DNA from: Clostridium gasigenes
GTDB taxonomy: Bacteria; Bacillota; Clostridia; Clostridiales; Clostridiaceae
Direction of reading: 5' to 3'
Length of the DNA stretch: 64,000 nt
Assembly (NCBI RefSeq): GCF_900104115.1
Contig: NZ_FNJM01000001.1
Coordinates: 701,374 to 765,373, forward strand
The notes under the pieces are model-generated. The model ran no database searches, was not told the origin of the DNA, and was given only the letters and a program-made list of their open reading frames with translations. Positions within the stretch are counted from its first letter, which is position 1. Every line of letters starts with the position of its first letter. Below are positions 30,554-39,990 of the stretch, in pieces. A program made the translations under genes and the position numbers.

Positions 30554-31450
30554 ATGAAAGAAAAGTATTTAAATGAAGTTAAAATAGGTGAAAAAGTTGA
30601 AATGTCATTAATGATAATAAAAATATTATCAAGAGATGAACTTACAATGACAGCGTACATAGGAGATAAAACAAAAGAAGTTAAAGCAGTGCTTAAAGAT
30701 GAAAAGAAAAAACTTACCGTGGGACATGTAGTTAAAACTAAAGGTACATATGGAAATCTTTACAAAGCAGAAGTCTTACAAATTATAGAAGACTTCGATT
30801 TACGGGATTATGTGCCATCAGTAAAGAGACCAGTTGAAGATATAATGAAAGAATTAGAAGAACTTACATCTATAGAGTTTAAAAGTCCAGAAGTAATCTC
30901 TTTAAATAACTATTTCTTTAAAGATGAGAAGTTTTTAGAACGATTTACAAAAGCTATTGGAGGAGTATATCAACACCATAATTATTTAGGTGGGCTCGCA
31001 GAGCATACTTTAGGGGTAACTTATTTAGCAAAAATGTTTGCAGATAGATATAATTGTAGACATAAAGAAATCGCTATACTTGGAGCTAAACTACATGATA
31101 TTGGTAAAATAAAAGAGATGAATTATGATGGACCATTTACTTACTCACTAGAAGGCGAAATGGAAGGTCATATAGTTATCGGAGTTACAATGCTTGAAGA
31201 AGCATTTAGAGCAAATCCTGAGTTATATACACATGAGTTTAGACAAAGAATTAAAGGTATTATAGTTCAACATCATGGAAAGCTAGAATATGGATCACCA
31301 AAAACAATGAAGAGCCAGGAATCTTATATAGTTCATTATTCAGACTATGTAGATTCAACTATGAATAAAATTGATATTGTTATGGATGGTGTAGAAGAAG
31401 GCGAGTGGACTTCTTATGAAAGAAGAATGGATGGAAAGCTTTTTGTATAA
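30554..31450 (+). CDS. yhaM: 3'-5' exoribonuclease YhaM-type (OB-fold plus HD domain)
   Basis: This 298-residue protein starts at ATG behind AAAGGAGCCACAA. The N-terminal OB-fold (about 1-85) binds nucleic acid. The HD phosphohydrolase domain (about 130-280) has HHNYLGGLAEHTLG and AKLHDIGKI as metal ligands, and the late IVHYSDYVDS Asp completes the set. Length and order match YhaM, a conserved Firmicutes RNA-trimming enzyme. It stands as a single gene with a strong terminator behind it. Confidence 0.88.
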   Translation: MKEKYLNEVKIGEKVEMSLMIIKILSRDELTMTAYIGDKTKEVKAVLKDEKKKLTVGHVVKTKGTYGNLYKAEVLQIIEDFDLRDYVPSVKRPVEDIMKELEELTSIEFKSPEVISLNNYFFKDEKFLERFTKAIGGVYQHHNYLGGLAEHTLGVTYLAKMFADRYNCRHKEIAILGAKLHDIGKIKEMNYDGPFTYSLEGEMEGHIVIGVTMLEEAFRANPELYTHEFRQRIKGIIVQHHGKLEYGSPKTMKSQESYIVHYSDYVDSTMNKIDIVMDGVEEGEWTSYERRMDGKLFV

Positions 31451-31467
31451 AGTATAAATTTAATAAA

Positions 31468-31505
31468 AAAAGAGTGCAAAAATTTATTGGGTTTTGCACT
31501 CTTTT
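31468..31505 (+). terminator. Terminator after yhaM
   Basis: AAAAGAGTGCAAAA pairs with TTTTGCACTCTTTT perfectly. A second stem, AAAATACACG / CGTGTATTTT with a T-run, follows at 31559-31604. Confidence 0.9.
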
Positions 31506-31660
31506 AAATTTGTTAAAATCAATAATTATTTAAGTAATTATCTCATTTAATAAATATAAAAATACACGTTTATTTATGAATTTTAGCGTGTATTTTCTTT
31601 TTTTATTTACTAAATGTCAAAAAGCATAGTATATGCATATTTTATAATGAGGTGATTAAA

Positions 31661-32743
31661 ATGAAGATTGTAATAGATTATGGACATTGTCTTTCAGGAT
31701 ATGATACAGGTGCATCTGGAAATGGATATAGAGAGGAAATATGCACTAGAGAAATAGGAAAAAGAATTAAGAGTAAATTAGAGAAGCTTGGACACGCTGT
31801 TTATGCAATAGCTCCAGATTATTCAAACTCAGTTAGAGAAAGCTTAAATGTACGAGTAAATTCTGCAAATTCAAAAAGTGCAGAAATTTCAGTTTCAATC
31901 CATTTGAATGCAGGTGGAGGAAGAGGGATTGAAATATATACAAAAAATGGACAAGCATTTTCTCAAGCAACAAATATTTTGAAAAATATTTGTGAGATGG
32001 GATATGTTAATAGAGGAATTAAAGATGGCTCTGAACTTGCTCTGGTAGGTAGTATTTGGACAAATTCTATGCTTATAGAATGTGGGTTTATTGACAATGA
32101 ATCAGATATGAAAATATATAATCCTGAAAAAATTGCAGATGCAATAGTAAAGGGATTAGTGGGTTCAACAGTTTCTATACCTGATAGAGAAACAAGTGGT
32201 GAGAATTCTAATGGGGGAACAATAAACAAAAATAAATACTTGAATTTAAGTCCTAGCGTAACTAGTTGGAGGGTATATCCATTAGGTAAGTCTCCAGTAG
32301 TTGGAAATGAAGTTGGAAAGCTTGCACCGTCTCAATATGGAGGATTATCGTATTTAATACTAGGAAGTCCATCAGTAGATATATATACTATAGAGACATC
32401 TGTTTGGGGTAAGGTAAATATATATGCTCCATCTAATGATAGTTCATGTTCATTTACAAATAATTCTAATGATGGAGGTAGTCCAAGTGTGCCAAGCACT
32501 GTTAAATATTTAAATCTGAGCCCAAGTGTAAGTAGCTGGAGAGTTTACCCATTAGGTAAAAATCCTGTTATAGGAAATGAAATAGGTAGTTTAGCACCAG
32601 TAACTTATGGAGGATTATCTTATGAAATTAAGGGGAATCCTATAGGGGATGTATATACTATAATAACATCAGTTTGGGGAAAGGTTAATATTTATGCACC
32701 TAGGGATAATGAAAGTACAATAACATCAAGACCATCATATTAA
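31661..32743 (+). CDS. Orphan endolysin-like N-acetylmuramoyl-L-alanine amidase with two C-terminal repeats
   Basis: Start at ATG 31661, six bases after GAGGTGA; 360 residues. The amidase_3 domain (about 1-175) has His9 in DYGHCLSG, Glu25 in REEI, His in SIHLNAGG and the catalytic Glu in LIECGFIDN. It is a close relative of the prophage endolysin catalytic domain at 7826. Two 65-residue repeats follow (KYLNLSPSVTSWRVYPLGK ... SVWGKVNIYAP), each probably a wall-binding SH3-like unit. There is no signal peptide and no holin gene nearby. It may be a domesticated phage lysin or a mother-cell or spore-stage hydrolase. Confidence 0.85.
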   Translation: MKIVIDYGHCLSGYDTGASGNGYREEICTREIGKRIKSKLEKLGHAVYAIAPDYSNSVRESLNVRVNSANSKSAEISVSIHLNAGGGRGIEIYTKNGQAFSQATNILKNICEMGYVNRGIKDGSELALVGSIWTNSMLIECGFIDNESDMKIYNPEKIADAIVKGLVGSTVSIPDRETSGENSNGGTINKNKYLNLSPSVTSWRVYPLGKSPVVGNEVGKLAPSQYGGLSYLILGSPSVDIYTIETSVWGKVNIYAPSNDSSCSFTNNSNDGGSPSVPSTVKYLNLSPSVSSWRVYPLGKNPVIGNEIGSLAPVTYGGLSYEIKGNPIGDVYTIITSVWGKVNIYAPRDNESTITSRPSY

Positions 32744-32776
32744 TTAGAAGATAAAAAATAGTTATATACTATGCTT

Positions 32777-32847
32777 AAAGCTGGAATTAGTAATAAAGAA
32801 TCCTAATATAAAACAGGATATTTTTATTGTTAATTCTAGCTTTTTTA
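32777..32847 (+). terminator. Long hairpin terminator after amidase
   Basis: AAAGCT...GAATTA...AATAAA pairs in pieces with TTTATT...TTAATTC...AGCTTT, with ATCCT/AGGAT at the tip and TTTTTT at the end. Confidence 0.65.
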
Positions 32848-32887
32848 TATTTCACTAAATTGATATTAAAAAAGAAAATTATTTGGG

Positions 32888-33643
32888 CTAATAGGGCCAA
32901 ATTGAGCCGGGAAATCTACAATTATAAGATCTATACTTGGTCTTATAAAGAAAACTAGTGGAGAGATTAAAGTTAATAATAAAAATATAGAGACTAATGA
33001 AAAGGAAATAAGAAGTAATATTGGATACTTACCATGAGAGTGTAACTATTATAGTGATATGAAAGTTAAGGATATACTTAAGTATTCTCAAAATCTTTAT
33101 AAGAAATATAATATATCAATTGAAGAGTTAGCAAATAAGCTAAAGTTAGATTTAACAAAGAAAATAGAGGATTTATCTTATGGAAACAAGAAAAAGGTTG
33201 GTATAGTAGATGCAATTCTATCTTATGGTGATATTTATATATTTCATGAAACAACAGGTGGATTAAATCCTTTAATTCAGGAAGAATTTTTAAAAATTAT
33301 TGAAGATTTAAAATTGAAGGGAAAGACTATTATTTATTCAGCACATGTATTATCAGAAGTTAAAAGGTTATGTGATAGAGTTTGCATTATTAAAGATGGA
33401 AAGATTATCAAAGTAGAAGAGATAAGTGATATAAATGAAATGAAACTTAAACATGTTATCTTAAAAGTTCGTAATGAAGAAAAAATAAATATAGAAGGAG
33501 CTATGGATATTAAATATGAAAAAAATAATATAAGGTTCAGTTATACTGGAGACATTAATAAGTTAATGAGTGAATTAGGAAAGTGAACATTGTAGATATT
33601 AATATAGAAAATCCATCTTTAGAAGAGGTTTTTTTAAATTTTA
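32888..33643 (+). pseudogene. Degraded ABC transporter ATPase
   Basis: The frame reads LIGPN-stop-AGKSTIIRSILGLIKK across the Walker A motif: a TGA at 32903 stands where Gly (GGA) is expected. A second TGA (33035) replaces another likely GGA in LP-stop-ECNYYSD. The Walker B site reads IYIFHETTGGLNPL instead of the usual LDEPTSGLDP, so the Asp is lost. The signature LSYGNKKKVG and the switch SAHVLSEVKR are still visible. A frameshift at about 33583 moves the C-terminal LEEVFLNFM segment into the next frame. The 5' 30-odd codons are missing. A non-functional remnant. Confidence 0.85.
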
Positions 33644-34269
33644 TGAAAGATGACTTAGAAAAATTAACAGAAATGATGGATGTTATGCCAAAGGCACTTC
33701 TTGCAGTGTTTGGAATGGATAATTTAAATATGACTAAAATTGAAGGATTTTACGAAAGTAAAGGACATTTAATTGTTATATTAATGGGATCCATTTTTGC
33801 TGTATATTTATCATCAAGTTTACTTGTAAAAGAAGAGGATGATAAAACTATAGAATATTTATTAAGTAAACCAATAACAAGAAATGAAATTTATTGTGCC
33901 AAATATATGGCTTTCGTTACAATAATTACAATGGTTAAAGAGGAAGTTGCATTTGAATTTAAAATGGAGTCAGGAATAGTAGTTCAAGCTTTTGGAGAGT
34001 TGTATAATGAGTTTAAAGCTGAGTTAGAAGTGGACTATAATAGATATGTGCTACTTACTAATGAGTTATTACTTAAAAATATAGATTATTCGAAATTTAA
34101 AGAAGATGTTAATGTAAATAAGGTTTTGGAAATAATTATTTATGTTTCAGAAGGGTTGAATAATAAATTTATAGCACAGTATAAAGGTGATTATAAAGAA
34201 ATTATGAAAAATACAGTAAAGATAAGAGACGAAGCCTTAAGTTATATGGATATTATAATGAAAGAATAA
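33583..34269 (+). pseudogene. Fused remnant: ABC ATPase tail, permease fragment and TetR C-terminus
   Basis: This open frame of 228 codons joins pieces of three genes. The first 22 codons (IVDINIENPSLEEVFLNFM) are the end of the ATPase. Then comes a permease part (about 28-115) with LIVILMGSIFAVYLSSSLLVKEEDDKTIEYLLSKPITRNE (positions about 62-101), which ends abruptly after AKYMAFVTIITM. From about codon 117 the sequence is soluble and helical (EFKMESGIVVQAFGELYNEF to EALSYMDIIM), like the ligand-binding end of a TetR regulator. In-frame deletions best explain this. It is not expected to be a working protein. Confidence 0.75.
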
Positions 34270-34497
34270 GGTTATAGGGTAGTGATACAACAGGAGTGCT
34301 AGTGGTTCATTTGAGTTTATTATAGTCAGGTAAATAAGTTATAATAAAAAGCAGTTTAATTATAAAAAAATACAATTAAACTATAAAATGTTAAATAAAA
34401 TCTAGACTTAATATTAAAAAGTAGTTATAATAATTAAATACTATTTTCTTAATATTGATAATTTATATAAATAATAAATTGTAAGGAAGTTTTTAAT
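34270..34497. other. Intergenic region upstream of pcp
   Basis: AT-rich, no gene seen. It holds one stem, AGTTTAATT / AATTAAACT (34353-34382), and a possible TATAAT near 34426. Confidence 0.4.
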
Positions 34498-35160
34498 ATG
34501 AGAGCACTTATTATTGGATTTGATCCATTTGGTAAAGAAAATATAAACCCGGCATTAGAAGCAGTTAGATTATTACCAGAAAACATAGCTGGAGCAGAAA
34601 TAATTAAATTAGAAATACCAACAGTATTTGGGAAGTCTTTAGAAAAAATAGAAGAAGCAATAATTAAACATAGTCCAAACATTATAATATCAGTAGGTCA
34701 GGCAGGTGGGAGATTTGGAGTTACTCTAGAAAGAGTGGCTATAAACTTAGATGATGCTAGAATAAAAGATAATGAAGGAAATCAACCAATTGATGTTTCA
34801 ATATTTGAAGATGGAGAAAATGCATATTTCTCAAGCCTTCCAATAAAATCAATGGTATTTGAAATGTCCGAAGAAGGAATCCCTTCATCAGTCTCAAATA
34901 CAGCAGGTACATTTGTATGTAACCATGTAATGTATGGTATTCTTTATTTAACTAATAAGAAATACCCTGGAATTAAGAGTGGATTTATACATGTCCCATA
35001 TATACCAAGTCAAGTTATAAGAAAACCTAATATGCCATCAATGTCTTTAGAGGATATTTGTAAAGGATTAGAAATATCAATAAAAGCAGCAGTAGAAAAT
35101 AATGAAGATATTGAAAATGGAGATTGGACAAAAAATAGAAAATGTAGTAAAATTAAATAG
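34498..35160 (+). CDS. pcp: Pyroglutamyl-peptidase I
   Basis: This 220-residue cysteine peptidase removes N-terminal pyroglutamate from peptides. The catalytic triad is visible at nearly standard positions: Glu79 in LERVAIN, Cys141 in [15 protein letters not shown] and His165 in GFIHVPY. The N-terminal FDPFGK motif and length fit the C15 family, with a short extra tail after about residue 205. AAGGAAGTTTTTAAT precedes the ATG. A single gene ended by a strong terminator. Confidence 0.93.
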   Translation: MRALIIGFDPFGKENINPALEAVRLLPENIAGAEIIKLEIPTVFGKSLEKIEEAIIKHSPNIIISVGQAGGRFGVTLERVAINLDDARIKDNEGNQPIDVSIFEDGENAYFSSLPIKSMVFEMSEEGIPSSVSNTAGTFVCNHVMYGILYLTNKKYPGIKSGFIHVPYIPSQVIRKPNMPSMSLEDICKGLEISIKAAVENNEDIENGDWTKNRKCSKIK

Positions 35161-35205
35161 AGATTAATAATCTTCATGAAGTTAATTTTATTTTTGTGTT
35201 AGAAG

Positions 35206-35235
35206 AAGGCAGGTATTTTACCTGCCTTTTTTGTT
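35206..35235 (+). terminator. Terminator after pcp
   Basis: AAGGCAGGTA pairs with TACCTGCCTT around TTT, followed by more T. It overlaps the stop codon of the ldh remnant on the other strand. Confidence 0.88.
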
Positions 35236-35580
35236 TATTATTTCATAGGCCGCATTTTTAACTTGCTTTGGTATTTCAGTTTTAAAGCTTTTATTACAAT
35301 TATTAGAAATCGTATTCCAATAAATAGCAGCATTCATGCCTGCAACATTTGTTAAACTCCATGCAGTAATTTCAGAATTATCATGCTCATCTTTAGCAAC
35401 TTCAGGAACAATCTGTTTGAAAATATTCGAATTTTTATTTATAATATCTAATCTAGTTTCACCAGGTTTTGGGGCAACCTCAACTGTAATTATATAGTAT
35501 CTTTATATTCACTAGTTCTTATATCAACTGCGTTGACAAAAGAGGCTCCATGAGATAAATCAATAGCTTCAGCTTAGGAT
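35218..35580 (-). pseudogene. L-lactate dehydrogenase remnant
   Basis: On the minus strand, pieces of lactate dehydrogenase can be read in order: AEAIDLSHGASFVNAVDI, then after a stop VAPKPGETRLDIINKNSNIF and KQIVPEVAK, then EHDNSEITAWSLTNVAGMN (the catalytic EHGDSE region with Gly lost), then EIPKQVKNAAYEIINKKG. The NAD-binding N-terminus and about 70 residues between PEVAK and EHDNSE are missing, and an in-frame stop interrupts the first part. The remnant is oriented against pcp. The strain may carry another ldh elsewhere. Confidence 0.8.
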
Positions 35581-35791
35581 TTATCTTTCTTAATATTTTT
35601 TATATTTATATAACAATGTAATATTATAAAAAATAACGGAGAAATATATATATCACAATAACTATTATTTTTTAAATGCCTAATATAATAATGAAAGGTT
35701 AGTTAAAATAAAGTTAACTGTGAAATATTAGTAAACTACGTTAAATTATGATATTATAATTTAATAAATATAGTTTTATAAGGAGATAAAA
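35581..35791. other. Intergenic region upstream of UPF0158 gene
   Basis: AT-rich, no gene seen. Likely promoter elements for the gene at 35792 lie in the last 60 bases (TATTATAATTTAAT). Confidence 0.4.
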
Positions 35792-36259
35792 ATGAGTGAA
35801 AAAATTACGCTAGAGGATATTTTAGAAGTTCAAGAAATGGAAATGGAAGAAATGACTAGTTATTACAATATTATATCGCAATGTATGGTTGTATTATCAA
35901 AAGATGATATGGAAATAGCTAAAAGCAATGGAGATACAATGAAGTTAGAAAGCTGGAAACGAGAAACAGCAGAACAAGCTAAAGATTTTCTGGAAAATCC
36001 TAATAATTATATAAATTTTCCAAAACAAGAAGAATATAATGAATATGTAATAATGGAAGATTTTATTAAACAATGTAATAATGAAGATTTATTAAAAAAG
36101 TTAAATATTAATTTAAGTGGAGAAGAAGCTTTTAGAAAATTCAAAGATACAGTTTATGATATTGGATTAGTTGATGAATGGTACTATTTTAGAGATGAAA
36201 GATGTCTAGAAGTGGCGAGAAAATGGTGTGAAACAAATGGTGTAGATTACGAAAAGTAA
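35792..36259 (+). CDS. UPF0158-family protein
   Basis: This 155-residue, acidic, soluble protein ends in a conserved block EEAFRKFKDTVYDIGLVDEWYYFRDE-like region followed by ARKWCETNGV, which is the hallmark of UPF0158 (written in positions about 120-152). The first 25 residues are very Glu/Met-rich. The family function is unknown. AAGGAGATAAAA precedes the ATG. A single gene. Confidence 0.75.
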   Translation: MSEKITLEDILEVQEMEMEEMTSYYNIISQCMVVLSKDDMEIAKSNGDTMKLESWKRETAEQAKDFLENPNNYINFPKQEEYNEYVIMEDFIKQCNNEDLLKKLNINLSGEEAFRKFKDTVYDIGLVDEWYYFRDERCLEVARKWCETNGVDYEK

Positions 36260-36380
36260 TACATAAGGCATATAAAAAAACAGGTAGAAAACTTAAATAA
36301 TTTATTTGAACTATTTTATGTATAAGAACCTATGTTTGAGTTAATAATTAAAATAACTCAAATATTAGGAGGTTTTTATT

Positions 36381-36710
36381 ATGAATAAAGTAAATATTAT
36401 TGGAAATGTAACAAAGGATTTGGAACTTAGAACAAGTGAGAGTGGAGGAACCCCATATGTTCAATTTATAATAGCTCTAAATGAATATATATATGGAACA
36501 AAGGAAAAGAAAGCAATATTTTTAGAAACTGTAGCATTTGGAAGACAGGCAGAGGTTTTAGCTGCGCATTTAGTAAAAGGAAGCAAAATTGCTATAGAAG
36601 GAAAGCTAAGTACTGGTAGTTATATAAATAAAAATGGTGTAAAGTCTTATAGTACAAAAATTATAGTTGAAGACTTTACTTTTGTAGATTCAAAAAGAGC
36701 AATAAGTTAA
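36381..36710 (+). CDS. ssb: Short single-stranded DNA-binding protein
   Basis: This 109-residue OB-fold SSB (MNKVNIIGNVTKDLELR start, FLETVAFGRQAEVLAAHLVKG middle, GKLSTGSY) has the family core but lacks the Gly-rich linker and the acidic DDxPF tail used to recruit partners. It is therefore a secondary paralogue rather than the replication SSB. TTAGGAGGTTTTTATT precedes the ATG. Such short SSBs are common in clostridia and may act in competence or on mobile DNA. Confidence 0.85.
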   Translation: MNKVNIIGNVTKDLELRTSESGGTPYVQFIIALNEYIYGTKEKKAIFLETVAFGRQAEVLAAHLVKGSKIAIEGKLSTGSYINKNGVKSYSTKIIVEDFTFVDSKRAIS

Positions 36711-36770
36711 TTAGAGAAATTGATATCAGGATAGAAAAATATACTAAAAATTATTTAAAAATAAAAAATA

Positions 36771-36816
36771 AAAAAACGAGTTTAATATTATGAGTATAAT
36801 TTTAAACTCGTTTTTT
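36771..36816 (+). terminator. Terminator after ssb
   Basis: AAAAAACGAGTTTAA pairs with TTAAACTCGTTTTTT. Confidence 0.9.
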
Positions 36817-36974
36817 CATACTAACTTTTATTTTCATATTCCTACCAGTAGAAATTTATAAAAGGCGATAGTAGAACATAGTTCATATAATGTAGTATAA
36901 TATAAAGAGTACGTATTTAAAGTAATAATAAATACTATAATAATAAAATAGATACTAAAGAAGGAGATCAAATT

Positions 36975-38180
36975 ATGGCTAAGGTTATAGTTGTAGGGGC
37001 AGGCCCTGCTGGTATTATGGCAGCACTAAGTGCATCAAAAAATAATGATGTAACATTAATAGAAAGAAATAATGAGATAGGAAAAAAGTTAAAGCTTACT
37101 GGTGGTGGAAGATGTAATATTACAAATAATAGAAGTATTGAAGAGATATTTGATAAAGTTGTTAGTAATAAGAAATTTTTATATAGTGCTTTTTATACTT
37201 TTTCTAATACAGATTTATTAGATTATTTTACTGAAAATAATCTTGAATATAAAGTTGAATATGATGAAAAAGTATTTACTAAAAGTGATAAATCAGAAGA
37301 AGTAATTCAGCTTTTTAATAATGATCTTATAAAAAATAATGTTAAAATTTTATATAATACTAAGGTAGATGATTTAATAATTGAGAATGGAGAAATAAAA
37401 GGGGTTATAACTAATTATGGCAAAAATATATATGCGGATAAAGTTATAATAACAACTGGTGGTAAAAGTCATCCACTTACTGGTTCTGATGGGAGTATGT
37501 TTGAAATAATAAGGGGGGTTGGGCATACTATAAACCCATTATATGCAGCGTTAATTCCTCTTGTTATAAAAGAAATGTTTGTTAAAAATTTACAAGGCGT
37601 AGCGATGAAGGAAGTTGTATTTAAAGTTAAAATAAAAAAGAAGAAGATAGAAATTACAGGTGATATGATATTTACTCACTTTGGAATATCGGGTCCAGGA
37701 GTTTTAAAATTATCTTCACATATTAATAAAGTATTAGAAAACGAAGAAGTGGAAATTACATTGGATTTTTTAAGTGATAAGTCTAGAGAAGAAATTTCAA
37801 ACATAATTAAAAGTAATCCAAATAAAACAATTTTTAATAATTTAAAAGGACTTTTAACACAAAACTTTTTAAAGGAAATTTTAGGGGCATTAGATTTATT
37901 GGAAACAAAACCAACAGATTTAAAAAAGGAAGATGAAATAAAGATTATAGATTTTATTAAAGAAATGAAACTTACAGTTAGAGAAACATTAACAATAAAA
38001 GCAGCGATGGTAACTAGTGGAGGAGTTAGTGTTAAAGAAATAAATGCATCAACTATGGAGTCGAAAATAATAAAAAATCTTTATTTTGCGGGTGAAGTAA
38101 TAGATGTTGATGCTGAAACTGGTGGGTATAACCTCCAAATAGCATTTTCAACGGGGTATTTATCAGGGTGTGACTATTAA
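36975..38180 (+). CDS. HI0933/YhiN-family FAD-dependent flavoprotein, copy 1
   Basis: This 401-residue flavoprotein starts with the FAD-binding VVGAGPAGIMAALSASKN and continues with GKKLKLTGGGRCNITNN (about 37-53), which is diagnostic of the HI0933/YhiN family. TSGGVSVKEINASTMESK and the C-terminal FAGEVIDVDAETGGYNLQIAFSTG (about 371-394) are also typical. The reaction is unknown. A paralogue sits at 58970 in the cmk cluster. AAGGAGATCAAATT precedes the ATG. It stands close before a PAP2-type gene. Confidence 0.88.
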   Translation: MAKVIVVGAGPAGIMAALSASKNNDVTLIERNNEIGKKLKLTGGGRCNITNNRSIEEIFDKVVSNKKFLYSAFYTFSNTDLLDYFTENNLEYKVEYDEKVFTKSDKSEEVIQLFNNDLIKNNVKILYNTKVDDLIIENGEIKGVITNYGKNIYADKVIITTGGKSHPLTGSDGSMFEIIRGVGHTINPLYAALIPLVIKEMFVKNLQGVAMKEVVFKVKIKKKKIEITGDMIFTHFGISGPGVLKLSSHINKVLENEEVEITLDFLSDKSREEISNIIKSNPNKTIFNNLKGLLTQNFLKEILGALDLLETKPTDLKKEDEIKIIDFIKEMKLTVRETLTIKAAMVTSGGVSVKEINASTMESKIIKNLYFAGEVIDVDAETGGYNLQIAFSTGYLSGCDY

Positions 38181-38227
38181 TTTAATATAATTAATTCAAA
38201 TATATGTGCATTAATTTGGAGGCAATT

Positions 38228-38932
38228 ATGAAGACAGAGTATTTTAAGATAATAAAAAAAATTAAAAATGTAGATATTAAATCAATTGATTTAGTATGGT
38301 TCTTATTATTTCCAATATTAAATATAAATTATATTGTAGCTGCTAATATAGTTGAATCAGGTAAAAATATTGAACTTGGATTTGATAGACTAATTCCTTT
38401 TGAATCAATTTTTATAATTCCATATATCTACTGGTATATATTTATTACAATAGGGTTAATCTATATTTTATATAAAAGTAGAAGTGAATATATTAAAGTT
38501 TTTATAGCAATAACAATTGGAATGAGTTGTTGCTATGTTATTTATTATATATTTCCAACTCAAATAATTAGACCAGTTGTAGATAAGTCTAATATATTAA
38601 ATAAACTGGTAAATATCATATATTTAAAAGATAAACCTTTTAATTGTTTCCCATCAATACACGTTTTGAACACATATTTTATTATGAGATATACTAAGTT
38701 TGAGTATAATAAAAAATATTTTTATTATACTCAAACAGTGGGCGTACTAATAATTCTTTCTACTGTTTTTATAAAGCAACATTTTGTTTTAGATATTATA
38801 GCATCTATTATTTTATGTGAAGAAATAATATTTTTAATTAATAAAATAAAGAATGAAAGTTTAAATAAAATATTAGATTTACCATTACGTATTAAAAATA
38901 GATTTGATAAAAATAACGAAATAACTTACTAA
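38228..38932 (+). CDS. PAP2-type membrane phosphatase
   Basis: Start at ATG 38228 behind TTGGAGG; 234 residues with about six membrane helices. Two conserved PAP2 motifs are visible: CFPSIHVLN (C2-like, catalytic His) and KQHFVLDIIAS (C3-like His and Asp). The first lysine motif (KxxxxxxRP) is approximated by IIRPVVDKSN. These proteins remove phosphate from lipid phosphates or transfer head groups in the membrane. The substrate cannot be told. Confidence 0.78.
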   Translation: MKTEYFKIIKKIKNVDIKSIDLVWFLLFPILNINYIVAANIVESGKNIELGFDRLIPFESIFIIPYIYWYIFITIGLIYILYKSRSEYIKVFIAITIGMSCCYVIYYIFPTQIIRPVVDKSNILNKLVNIIYLKDKPFNCFPSIHVLNTYFIMRYTKFEYNKKYFYYTQTVGVLIILSTVFIKQHFVLDIIASIILCEEIIFLINKIKNESLNKILDLPLRIKNRFDKNNEITY

Positions 38933-39261
38933 ATTTGTATTAAATGGAATTGTATCAATGATTATCTTTTATTTTTCTAATATCACGCATTATAAAGTTG
39001 ATCCTATTAATAATACTATAGTAAATAAGATAAAAAAAGAAATAATAGTGAACTATTATTTCTTTTTTTATGAAAATTAAATTACTAAAAATAGATTTAA
39101 TTGTAGTATTATATATAAATATATTCTGTTAATAAAATAATATACGAACTTAGTTTTTTATATAAAAAAGCAACCTTTAAACATAAAATAAAAATAAATC
39201 ATCTAAGAAAAATAGGAAATATGAAGTTAAATAAATGACTCTAACTTCATATTTAAATTAA
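38933..39261. other. Intergenic region between convergent genes with two terminators
   Basis: No gene is seen. A perfect 17-bp stem (AAAAAAAGAAATAATAG arm, 39032-39069, loop TGAA) serves the plus-strand gene, and AAATATGAAGTTA / TAACTTCATATTT (39218-39254) lies at the end of the minus-strand ABC unit. Confidence 0.7.
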
Positions 39262-39978
39262 TTAAAGTTGGTTAACATCAATAACTTTAAAGAATAGATC
39301 TTCTATAGATCCACTCTCTTTATATTTTTCACGTAAAGAGTATTTATTTCCAAACTCTAATATTTTTCCTTCCTTCATAATTATCATTGTATCACTTATT
39401 TCATCCATAGACGCAAGAACATGAGTACTAACTAGTATTGTCTTACCGAGATTCTTTAATTTAAGCATCATTTCTCTAAATTCTTTAATTCCTTGAGGAT
39501 CTAATCCAACAAAAGGTTCGTCAATAAAGAAAATATCAGGATTATGAATAAGTGCCATTATAATAGATACCTTTTGTTTCATACCTTTAGAAAGTTCTTT
39601 TGCTAATGTATCTTTTTTATCAACTAAATTAAAAGCTTCTATATATTCTTCAGCTTTAGAGGTCCAATCCTTTATATTATATGCTAAAGCTATAAATTTA
39701 AAGTGTTCCCAAATTGTAAGAAGCGGATAAAGGTCAGGGGTTTCGGGGATGTATGCTAAAGTTTCTCGAACACTTCTATCACTAGAAGGTATGTCGTTAA
39801 TAAGTATTTCACCACTATCTTTTTTTAGTAGAGAAAGTACGCATTTCAAAGTTGTAGTTTTACCAGCACCGTTAGGACCACATAAAATTGCAATTTCTCC
39901 TTTATTTAAGGAAAATGATATATTATCAATAGCCTTTACTTTTTTAAATGATTTAACTAGATTTTTAATTTCTAACAT
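39262..39978 (-). CDS. ABC exporter ATPase, EcsA-like
   Basis: This 238-residue ATPase carries Walker A GPNGAGKTTTLK (about 34-45), signature LSKGMKQKVS (about 130-139), Walker B IFFIDEPFVGLDP (about 150-162; Phe-Val instead of Thr-Ser, as in EcsA) and the H-loop STHVLASMDE. The length and the FVGLD variant point to the EcsA/YthP subfamily. It lies 12 bases after its large permease partner in the same operon. Substrate unknown; EcsAB is linked to protein secretion and regulated proteolysis. Confidence 0.85.
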   Translation of the reverse strand: MLEIKNLVKSFKKVKAIDNISFSLNKGEIAILCGPNGAGKTTTLKCVLSLLKKDSGEILINDIPSSDRSVRETLAYIPETPDLYPLLTIWEHFKFIALAYNIKDWTSKAEEYIEAFNLVDKKDTLAKELSKGMKQKVSIIMALIHNPDIFFIDEPFVGLDPQGIKEFREMMLKLKNLGKTILVSTHVLASMDEISDTMIIMKEGKILEFGNKYSLREKYKESGSIEDLFFKVIDVNQL

Positions 39979-39990
39979 AATTTCTCCTCT

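Noticed and set aside
32903..33037. Two in-frame TGA codons replacing Gly as evidence of UGA recoding
   Set aside because: The same gene has lost its Walker B Asp and has a frameshift and deletions. All other genes in the window use TGA as a normal stop. Pseudogene decay explains it.
36868..36890. GAACATAGTTC as an SOS box upstream of the flavoprotein
   Set aside because: The half-sites are separated by 3 bases instead of 4, and the downstream gene is not a known SOS gene.
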